7,057 nucleotides of DNA from positions 1 through 7,057 of the forward strand of contig VGGM01000080.1 in NCBI GenBank assembly GCA_016868515.1, written 5' to 3'. This DNA is from Bacteroidota bacterium. GTDB taxonomy: Bacteria > Bacteroidota > Bacteroidia > Bacteroidales > VadinHA17. Positions within the stretch are counted from its first letter, which is position 1. Every line of letters starts with the position of its first letter. The position numbers and the translations under genes were made by a program. Positions 1 through 5,748 of the stretch are shown here, one piece after another. Under the pieces are notes generated by a model, which worked only from the letters and a program-made list of their open reading frames with translations, searched no databases and was not told where the DNA came from.

Positions 1-767
1 TCACCGATGCCGCAGTTGCAACAACTATTGGCAGGGGAATAGCAGTAGCCTACCAGTTTTATATTCTATTCAAAGGTAACAAAAGGGTTAAACTGGCAGC
101 TAGACACCTTGTGGTTGACTTTAAAACCATGGGTAAGCTAATATCACTCTCCCTCGGAGGTATCGGGCAAAACCTTATAGCAACAACCAGCTGGATAGGC
201 CTGGTGCGTATAATTTCGGTTTTCGGCAGCGAAGTGGTGGCAGGTTACACCATCGCCATCAGGATTATTCTTTTTGTCCTTCTTCCATCCTGGGGAGTGA
301 GCAATGCGGCATCAACACTGGTGGGACAGAACCTCGGCGCCGGAAAGCCCGAAAGAGCCGAGACTGCAGTCTGGTTCACCGGAAAGCTGAATATTATTCT
401 TCTGGGACTTATAGGCCTCATTCTGATTGCATTCCCGGAGTTTTTTATTAAACTTTTTATTGCGGAACCGGAGGTTATTGCACACGGAGCCAGCGGTTTG
501 AGAATTATCAGCTACGGATTCGCCGCATATGGCTTCGGTATGGTACTGGTCAACTCATTCAACGGCTCGGGCGATACAATTACTCCTGTTAAGATCAATT
601 TTGTGGTATTCTGGCTTATTGAAATACCCCTGGCGTGGTTTCTGGCTATTGCACTCGGTTTAAAACAAACAGGTGTTTTTGTTGCCATCGTGATTGCCGA
701 ATCATTACTGACCATCATAGCATGGTTGGCATTCAGGCGCGGAAAATGGAAGCAGAATGTGGTCTAA
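1..767 (+). CDS. MATE-family efflux transporter, C-terminal half (5' partial)
   Basis: This is the end of an integral-membrane exporter of the MATE (NorM/DinF-like) family, which pumps cationic drugs and metabolites out of the cell in exchange for Na+ or H+. The reading frame is open from base 3, so the gene begins upstream of the window and 254 residues are visible. MATE proteins are usually about 450 residues, so roughly the first 200 are missing. Visible residues include the inter-repeat linker, then the second MatE repeat with the family-typical LVGQNLGAG at visible residues 106-114 and GSGDT at 188-192. Several hydrophobic segments follow, and the protein ends in a short basic tail (FRRGKWKQ). 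A GTG at 111 is inside the gene and is not the real start. The gene converges on the EamA gene with only 13 bases between stop codons. The substrate cannot be told from sequence; the family call is firm. Confidence 0.9.
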   Translation, partial: TDAAVATTIGRGIAVAYQFYILFKGNKRVKLAARHLVVDFKTMGKLISLSLGGIGQNLIATTSWIGLVRIISVFGSEVVAGYTIAIRIILFVLLPSWGVSNAASTLVGQNLGAGKPERAETAVWFTGKLNIILLGLIGLILIAFPEFFIKLFIAEPEVIAHGASGLRIISYGFAAYGFGMVLVNSFNGSGDTITPVKINFVVFWLIEIPLAWFLAIALGLKQTGVFVAIVIAESLLTIIAWLAFRRGKWKQNVV

Positions 768-770
768 GAA

Positions 771-789
771 GTGAAACAGGTTATTTCAC
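771..789. terminator. possible weak hairpin between convergent genes
   Basis: A perfect 6-base inverted repeat, GTGAAA (771-776) and TTTCAC (784-789), with a 7-base loop lies across the end of the EamA gene, just past the MATE stop. It is the only dyad in the 13-base convergent gap. The stem is short and AT-rich, and neither strand has a proper U-run after it, so intrinsic terminator function is doubtful. Confidence 0.2.
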
Positions 790-1686
790 GAAAAAAAGAG
801 CCACACCGGCAACACTCACAACGGCACCGGCAACCTCCCATAGAGTAACCTTCTGGCGAAACAGAATCACGGCAGGTGGTATTATAAGTACGGGTACTAT
901 GGCCATTATGGTTGATGCAATACCGGCAGCTGTATACTTGATTGAAATAAGTGAAAATGAGACCCCCAGGAATGGTCCGAAAAACGACCCTATAGATATT
1001 GCCCTTACCCCGGAACGGTTGGAGAGAGCTGAAAAAACACCACTCCACCTTCTAAGAACCGTAACGATAATCAGAAACCCTGCCAGTCCGGCAACAAGGC
1101 GAACCTGTGTTGCTGCAAACGGATCGGAATTACCCATACCAAGCTTACTCAGAACGAGGCCCAGGGCCTGACCAAGTGCACCGAAAAATGCAAACAGGAT
1201 CCCCTTCGGTGAAAGCTTAAGAGTGAACTTTTCACTGCCATTGCTCCGGTTGAAAATTGCCATGGCAATACCCGAGAATGTCAGACACATTCCGATGTAG
1301 TTAAGTATTGACAGCTTCTCTTTAAGAATAAACCAGCTGAAGAATGCAGTAATGGGCGGTACCAGTGTCATTATGAGCATGGAAAACCTCGAACCGATAA
1401 GTGTGTAGGAGTGAAAAAGAAAGTAATCGCCAAAAACAAACCCTATCAAGCCCGATAAAACCAGCCATAGCCAGTTATACCCGCTAACCTCAAAAGGGAA
1501 AAACGACCCCCGGGCTATAATGTTGAATAATGTAAGCAATGACAATCCGATGAATAATCTGATAACATTCACCGACATCGACCCTACTTTCAGACTTGCC
1601 GATTCGAAGGCCAGGGCTGTTACGGTCCAGAAAACCGCAGTGGCAAGGGCAGCAAGCTCACCAGTATAACTGTTTATGAATTCCAT
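781..1686 (-). CDS. EamA/DMT-superfamily permease
   Basis: A 301-residue drug/metabolite transporter made of two EamA repeats with about ten membrane segments. Repeat 1 covers roughly residues 8-145 and repeat 2 roughly 160-300. Each repeat ends in the family's typical glycine-rich last helix (YIGMCLTFSGIAMAI at 130-144; GAVVSVAGVALFF at 287-299). Each also has the proline-bearing helix before it (LVPP at 108-111; PVLIIPP at 265-271). In repeat 1 the usual acidic residue follows (LKEK at 121-124); in repeat 2 it is replaced (FRQK at 276-279). The ATG at 1686 is preferred over the in-frame ATG at 1731. It gives the usual family N-terminus (GELAALATAVFW right after the start) and has a partial Shine-Dalgarno, AAGGGA, about 6 bases upstream. 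The 15 extra residues of the longer form are not family-like. Members export or import small metabolites such as amino acids or nucleosides; the substrate is unknown here. Confidence 0.88.
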   Translation of the reverse strand: MEFINSYTGELAALATAVFWTVTALAFESASLKVGSMSVNVIRLFIGLSLLTLFNIIARGSFFPFEVSGYNWLWLVLSGLIGFVFGDYFLFHSYTLIGSRFSMLIMTLVPPITAFFSWFILKEKLSILNYIGMCLTFSGIAMAIFNRSNGSEKFTLKLSPKGILFAFFGALGQALGLVLSKLGMGNSDPFAATQVRLVAGLAGFLIIVTVLRRWSGVFSALSNRSGVRAISIGSFFGPFLGVSFSLISIKYTAAGIASTIMAIVPVLIIPPAVILFRQKVTLWEVAGAVVSVAGVALFFVK

Positions 1687-1831
1687 TTGAAATCCCTTTT
1701 TGGCTGTAAAAAACGGTGCAAATGTAACCATTTTTAAAGCGGTGAACGTACCTGAAAATATTTATACCCATGTACTGAAAAACAAGAACTCTCTTTTATA
1801 ACTTGCATAAACTTTTTAAACCATTCAACCT
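1687..1831. promoter_or_regulatory. divergent intergenic region (EamA gene / GltS gene)
   Basis: These 145 AT-rich bases separate two divergently transcribed transporter genes, so promoters for both should lie here. No perfect match to the Bacteroidota promoter (TTTG, about 20 bases, TAnnTTTG) is visible. Toward GltS, TAACTTG around 1799-1805 is one base short of the -7 box and about 25 bases from the start codon. Toward the EamA gene, the - strand has a CTTG near 1786-1783 and an AT-rich TATAAATATTTT at about 1766-1755, which fits loosely. A 5-base inverted repeat TTTAT/ATAAA (1795-1799 and 1807-1811) overlaps the GltS-side candidate. The region is a safe call by position; the exact boxes are weak. 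Confidence 0.4.
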
Positions 1832-3196
1832 ATGACCGGTCTCTTCTCTGTATTCATCAGCATCTGCCTGCTGTGCATTTTCCTTCTTGCAGGAAAAATC
1901 CTCAGAGTCAAAATCAGGCTTTTTCAGAATATCTACCTCCCTTCCTCTATTATCGGAGGGTTCATTGGCCTTCTGTGCGGGCCGTTTATTCTCGATATAC
2001 TTCCTGAAACCGTAACTACAACATGGCAACAGATCCCTGGTATTTTAATAAATGTTGTCTTCGCCACTCTCTTCCTTGGAGTAGCAATCCCCGGGGTGAG
2101 GAAGCTCTGGTCACAGGGAGGGAGCCAGTTATGCTTCGGAATGGTTATAGGTTCCGGTCAATACTTCGTGGGGCTCCTGCTAACCGTACTTATTCTCACC
2201 CCCCTTTTTAATGTCCCCCATATCTTCGGTACAGTACTCGAAATCGGTTTCGCCGGAGGACACGGTACAGCTGCCGGCATGGAGGAGGTCTTTCTAAACC
2301 TCGGATACCCCGCCGGATCTGCTCTGGGTTATATGTCGGCCACTGTGGGCATCATCGTTGCGGTTGTCGGTGGAATTTTCTATATCAATATAGCAATCCG
2401 TAAGGGGTATTGCAGAAACATCGACGCCTCAAAAGGTATTCCTGAGTTTAAGAAGAGCGGTCTGATTAAGAATGAAAGCGACAGACACCCGATAGCAACA
2501 GCCACCGTTGCCAGCGAGTCAATCGAACCACTTGCATTCCATCTTGCCATTACAGCCGTGGCAATTCTTATTGGCTGGGCAATGCTGGCAGGAGTGAAGA
2601 ACATCCACCCGGTGCTGGAGGGCTTTCCGCTGTTCCCTCTTGCAATGATAGGTGGTATGATTGTCCAGGTCATCTCAAAACCATTGAAAGTTGACAGGTA
2701 TTATGATAAACGAAGCTTTGACAGGATACTCGGTGTCTCCCTCGATCTTCTTGTGGTTGCAGCAATCTCCTCCCTTAAACTGGACCTTTTCATAGCAAAC
2801 TTCTGGCCATTTATGATGCTTATGGCAGCCGGTATTGCATGGGTTTTTTTCTGCCTTATATGGCTTGCTCCCAGAATGTTGCCGGTTAACTGGTTTGAAA
2901 GAGGTATTACAGAATATGGAATGCAGACAGGTGTTACAGCTATTGGACTACTCTTACTGCGGCTTGTCGACCCTGAATATAAGACCGATACCGCTCAGGC
3001 ATTTGGTTTCAAGCAAATGCTCTATGAACCATTCTTCGGCGGTGGATTCATAACCGCTACAGCGCCGTTTATTGTAATTGGATTGGGTATCTGGTATTCA
3101 ATAATCTTTGCAGCCCTCATCATGACAGGGTTCTTTGCCCTTTCGTGGTTTAACGGATGGGTGAATATTAATCCCCACCGGACTGCCAACAGGTAA
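1832..3196 (+). CDS. gltS: Sodium:glutamate symporter family protein (ESS family, GltS-like)
   Basis: A 454-residue polytopic membrane protein of the glutamate:Na+ symporter (ESS) family, which in E. coli GltS imports glutamate with Na+. The clearest signature is GGHGTAAGM at residues 142-150, the conserved GGHGT re-entrant loop of the first half. The pseudo-symmetric second half carries a glycine/threonine-rich segment around 360-381 (EYGMQTGVTA, then LLLLRLVDP) and FFGGGFITA at 401-409. About eleven hydrophobic segments can be seen. The protein is longer than E. coli GltS (about 400 residues), mainly through a hydrophilic stretch at about 190-235 between the halves (basic RKGYCR, then KKSGLIKNESDRH). 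The ATG at 1832 follows A/T-rich sequence without a Shine-Dalgarno, as is usual in Bacteroidota. The USP gene follows after 85 bases with no clear terminator between. Family membership is well supported; glutamate as substrate and Na+ as coupling ion are taken from the family. Confidence 0.82.
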   Translation: MTGLFSVFISICLLCIFLLAGKILRVKIRLFQNIYLPSSIIGGFIGLLCGPFILDILPETVTTTWQQIPGILINVVFATLFLGVAIPGVRKLWSQGGSQLCFGMVIGSGQYFVGLLLTVLILTPLFNVPHIFGTVLEIGFAGGHGTAAGMEEVFLNLGYPAGSALGYMSATVGIIVAVVGGIFYINIAIRKGYCRNIDASKGIPEFKKSGLIKNESDRHPIATATVASESIEPLAFHLAITAVAILIGWAMLAGVKNIHPVLEGFPLFPLAMIGGMIVQVISKPLKVDRYYDKRSFDRILGVSLDLLVVAAISSLKLDLFIANFWPFMMLMAAGIAWVFFCLIWLAPRMLPVNWFERGITEYGMQTGVTAIGLLLLRLVDPEYKTDTAQAFGFKQMLYEPFFGGGFITATAPFIVIGLGIWYSIIFAALIMTGFFALSWFNGWVNINPHRTANR

Positions 3197-3233
3197 TTTT
3201 TAAGAATTTTGAAGTCTATGCCAAAAATTTGTT

Positions 3234-3247
3234 GCATATTTATATGC
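3234..3247. promoter_or_regulatory. perfect palindrome upstream of the USP gene (candidate operator)
   Basis: GCATAT-TT-ATATGC is a perfect 6+6 inverted repeat with a 2-base centre, lying 34 bases before the USP start codon in the only sizeable gap between the GltS and ATPase-operon genes. Its size and symmetry suit a dimeric DNA-binding regulator. Its position would overlap a promoter core or lie just upstream of one. It could also form a very tight hairpin, but a 2-base loop is unfavourable. No second copy was noticed in the window by eye. Confidence 0.35.
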
Positions 3248-3281
3248 CCGGATAAAACCTGAGCAGAAACGCTTTAAACTA

Positions 3282-4208
3282 ATGGCTACCAATAATATTG
3301 ACAGGATTCTTGTTCCGATTGCACTTACCCGTGAGGGGGAAATTGCCATTGAACAAGCCGTTAAATTCCACGAGGTATTCGGTTCAAGGCTGGTTGTGAT
3401 GAACGTGATACCCAAAGCCAGGGAAAAAACAGGACTACTGGTGAGGGAGACCCCTGCTCAGGTACTTGAAAAGGCGCTTGGCAGGCTTGAAGAATTCATT
3501 TCAAACTTCTTTGGTGGTACACTGCCTGAGTATATTAACCCTCAGGTCAGGTGCGGATCGCTTATTCCATCAATAATTGACGCTTCAAAGGAATACTCTT
3601 CACAACTGATAATAATTAAGAAGAGTAAAAGGATAATCGGAAGATTTGCAGCTTTCAGGAAACACAATGCCGATAAACTCGTTGGCCAGTCATTCTGTCC
3701 GGTACTGACAATAAGTGAAAACTTCACTCATGAGGGTATCAGGGAGATTGTAATGCCTGTCGACATCACCAAAAAAAGCGATGATAAGGTTAAATGGGCA
3801 ATATTCCTGGCTAACAAATTCAGGGCCAGGGTAACAATCGTGTCGGTACTGAATATAAATATAGAGGCCCGGACAAGTCTTGCCTACAGGAAAGCAATAG
3901 CAATGGAGGACCAGCTTATTGCCGAAAATATCGAATGTGAGGTGAAGCTTATTACCGAAACATCCGGATCGCACTGGGAAATATTCCTGCGGCAGGTTGA
4001 AAAGATCAACCCCGACCTGATTGTTATTATGACTCATGAAGAGACTATACTCTTCGGTGACTATATCGGACATTTTGCCCGCGAGATAATTCACCGGGCC
4101 GAACAGCCTGTCTTCAATGTCGTTCCGAGGGTGGGAACCCTTTTCAATGTCTTTGACGAAGAGTACGATGATGGAGAAGTTGGCGAAAAAAGTATCAGCA
4201 ACGTTTAA
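3282..4208 (+). CDS. Tandem universal stress protein (two USP domains)
   Basis: A 308-residue soluble protein with two USP-fold domains. Domain 1 (about residues 6-145) opens with DRILVPIAL and closes with SFCPVLTI; domain 2 (about 153-282) opens with IREIVMPVD and closes with EQPVFNVVP. The first strand, the hydrophobic VTIVSVL strand (184-190) and the DLIVIMTH strand (245-252) are as expected in the family. ATP-binding USPs carry G-x2-G-x9-G-S/T. Domain 2 keeps only a worn version around GDYIGHFAREII (259-270), with H in place of the usual S/T after the glycine, and domain 1 has none. Strong ATP binding is therefore doubtful. The C-terminus is an acidic tail (FDEEYDDGE, 291-299). The gene ends 18 bases before ATPase subunit E on the same strand, so it probably heads or joins that transcript. 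USPs commonly sense stress or energy state; the partner here is unknown. Confidence 0.88.
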   Translation: MATNNIDRILVPIALTREGEIAIEQAVKFHEVFGSRLVVMNVIPKAREKTGLLVRETPAQVLEKALGRLEEFISNFFGGTLPEYINPQVRCGSLIPSIIDASKEYSSQLIIIKKSKRIIGRFAAFRKHNADKLVGQSFCPVLTISENFTHEGIREIVMPVDITKKSDDKVKWAIFLANKFRARVTIVSVLNINIEARTSLAYRKAIAMEDQLIAENIECEVKLITETSGSHWEIFLRQVEKINPDLIVIMTHEETILFGDYIGHFAREIIHRAEQPVFNVVPRVGTLFNVFDEEYDDGEVGEKSISNV

Positions 4209-4226
4209 TTCTTAACAATACAACAT

Positions 4227-4841
4227 ATGCAGAATAAACTACAGGAACTTACCGATAAAATCTACCGGGAAGGAGTTTCAAAGGCAAATGAAGAAGCCGA
4301 AAAAATCATCGGTGATGCACGCAAAGAGGCTAAAAAGATTTTGGATGAGGCTGAAAGGAAGGCTTCTGCAATAATTGACGGGGCCGGAAAAAAAGCTGAA
4401 GAGATGATTAAAAACGGTAACTCGGAACTGAAGATATCTTTCCGTCATGCCGTAAATACTCTTAAACAGGACCTTGAGAAGACTATTTCAGGGAAAATTG
4501 TTGCCGAAAAGGTAACTGCTGCATTTAACGATGAAACATTTGTTGCCGGCCTGATAAAAACCATTTACCAGAACTGGAAACCGGAAACAGCCGGTGCCCC
4601 GATGGAAGTACTTCTGCCCGCCGGAAAAGCAGAGGATATCGAAAAGAAGCTCAGGACTGAAATAGGCGCCGTGCTTGGAAAAGGACTGATTATTAAACCC
4701 GTAAATTCTGTTAAGTCGGGATTTGAAATAGTACCCGCTGAGGGCGGATTCAAAATCAGTGCGACCGGCAGCGATATTGAGGCCTATCTGAAAGAATTCA
4801 TCCGGCCAAAACTGGTGGAAATACTGTTCGTAGAGAAATGA
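4227..4841 (+). CDS. atpE: V/A-type ATP synthase subunit E (peripheral stalk)
   Basis: A 204-residue subunit E (also called NtpE) of the V/A-type rotary ATPase. It pairs with a partner helix to form the peripheral stalk that holds the catalytic A3B3 head against the membrane part. Residues 1 to about 100 are a long charged, alanine-rich helix with roughly 11-residue periodicity (for example EEAEKII, RKEAKKILDEAERKA), as in the right-handed coiled coil of E subunits. Residues about 103-204 form the globular head, with the family-like stretch GFEIVPAEGGFKI (165-177) and a C-terminal IRPKLVEILF. Length matches the family at about 190-210. It lies 18 bases after the USP gene and 4 bases before the DUF2764 gene, in the usual operon order. 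The ATG at 4227 is preceded by A/C-rich sequence and no Shine-Dalgarno. The symbol follows V-type usage and should not be confused with the F-type c subunit. Confidence 0.9.
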   Translation: MQNKLQELTDKIYREGVSKANEEAEKIIGDARKEAKKILDEAERKASAIIDGAGKKAEEMIKNGNSELKISFRHAVNTLKQDLEKTISGKIVAEKVTAAFNDETFVAGLIKTIYQNWKPETAGAPMEVLLPAGKAEDIEKKLRTEIGAVLGKGLIIKPVNSVKSGFEIVPAEGGFKISATGSDIEAYLKEFIRPKLVEILFVEK

Positions 4842-4845
4842 GGCT

Positions 4846-5691
4846 ATGTTTGAGCGATTATATCACTGTTATGTAGCCGGTCTTTACGATCTTGCCCTCG
4901 ACGATGGCAAGAATCTGCTTTCCATGGATGAGTTCAGAGAGGCGTTGAAGGAGATTCTTCATCCCGATGACTATATGCTGGCCAGAATACTCTTCCTCCC
5001 TGTCGACAATAAGAACCTTATCAGATACCTGGCCGGTAAGCCGGCAGAACATGCCCCCCTTGGAAATTACCCGCCTGAAAGTTTTGATGAACAGGTTCTG
5101 ATACTTGATTCAATCATCAGGGTCGATGACATTCTGCCTTCTTATATGGTGGAGGTCATAAAACAATGGATCGCATCGGAGAAGAGTATCGATCTGATTA
5201 AGGCCGAAAAGAGACTCACCGAGGGTTATTTTAACCTTATATCTGATTGCGGCAGCAACTTCCTTAAAAAATGGTCGGAATTTGAAATAAACCTGACCAA
5301 TATTCTTACCCTTAAGAATTCAATGGATCTGGGTATCGATGCAGCTGAACAGATCGTTGGCAATAATGCCCTGGCCGAAGAACTGAGGATTATATCGAGA
5401 AGAAAAGCAGACTTCAGGGTGCCTCCCGAGCCTGACTATGCATCACTGGTATTCAATATTGCAGGCGAGAGCGAGTTCCTTGAAAGAGAATTGAAAATCG
5501 ACCAGTTAAGATGGAATTATTCCAGCGAACTGGTATTCTTTGAATATTTCACAATCGATTATATACTCGGATACATGGTGAAGCTGAGCATTGCTCTCAG
5601 GTGGAAAGCGCTCGATGCAGAAACTGGTGAAGCTATGCTCAGAAAGATCGTTTCAGAACTTAAGAACAGTAACGAATCCCCGCCTGCTTGA
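4846..5691 (+). CDS. DUF2764 family protein of the V/A-ATPase operon
   Basis: A 281-residue, mostly helical soluble protein recognised as DUF2764 by its N-terminus (CYVAGLYDLALDDGK, 8-22, against the family-typical YY-LVAGLPDL-LDD) and by LPVDNKNLIRYL (51-62). It has no signal peptide or membrane segments. Family members sit between ATPase subunits E and A in Bacteroidota and related operons, exactly as here: 4 bases after E and 57 before A. Its biochemical role is not established. In these operons no ordinary subunit C (the AC39/d-type socket between rotor shaft and c-ring) is annotated. The C-terminal part, about 210-275, has the helix pattern ERELKIDQLRW, then a long YILGYMVKLSIALRWKAL helix and MLRKIV. 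This loosely recalls the end of AC39 proteins. A role as a diverged C subunit is therefore a reasonable inference, not a demonstrated fact. Confidence 0.85.
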   Translation: MFERLYHCYVAGLYDLALDDGKNLLSMDEFREALKEILHPDDYMLARILFLPVDNKNLIRYLAGKPAEHAPLGNYPPESFDEQVLILDSIIRVDDILPSYMVEVIKQWIASEKSIDLIKAEKRLTEGYFNLISDCGSNFLKKWSEFEINLTNILTLKNSMDLGIDAAEQIVGNNALAEELRIISRRKADFRVPPEPDYASLVFNIAGESEFLERELKIDQLRWNYSSELVFFEYFTIDYILGYMVKLSIALRWKALDAETGEAMLRKIVSELKNSNESPPA

Positions 5692-5748
5692 TGAATAACT
5701 CATTGTGACATTATATGATTTAAGCAAATAAAGTAAACAACTATTAAT
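5692..5748 (+). other. 57-base gap inside the ATPase operon
   Basis: This is the longest gap within the ATPase genes. The sequence is A/T-rich, and the last 30 bases are nearly free of G, ending in AACAACTATTAAT right before the subunit A start. Such unstructured A-rich leaders are the usual way translation starts are marked in Bacteroidota, which rely little on Shine-Dalgarno pairing. No convincing hairpin or promoter was found. It may help translate the catalytic subunit more strongly than its neighbours, since A is needed in three copies. Confidence 0.4.

Noticed and set aside
635..1171. 178-codon open frame on the + strand overlapping the MATE end and antisense to the EamA gene
   Set aside because: Its protein has no membrane, domain or family character, is Cys/Arg/Thr-rich in a way typical of a shadow frame, and overlaps two well-recognised genes.
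1795..1811. TTTAT/ATAAA inverted repeat before the GltS-like gene
   Set aside because: Five-base AT-only arms are expected by chance in such sequence; mentioned only within the intergenic entry.
3197..3233. Possible terminator after the GltS-like gene
   Set aside because: The T-rich stretch TTTTTAAGAATTTTG has no GC-containing stem before it, so read-through into the USP gene remains possible.
3690..4094. 134-codon open frame on the - strand inside the USP gene
   Set aside because: It is a shadow of the second USP domain; the + strand protein has clear domain structure and the - strand one has none.
4290..4420. Repeat-like periodicity in the 5' part of the subunit E gene
   Set aside because: It reflects the roughly 11-residue coiled-coil repeat of the protein (Glu/Lys/Ala-rich), not a DNA repeat.
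5703..5721. Possible promoter in the DUF2764-subunit A gap (TTGTGA and TATGAT)
   Set aside because: The two boxes are only 5 bases apart, and neither fits the Bacteroidota TTTG/TAnnTTTG pattern, so this is chance AT-rich sequence.
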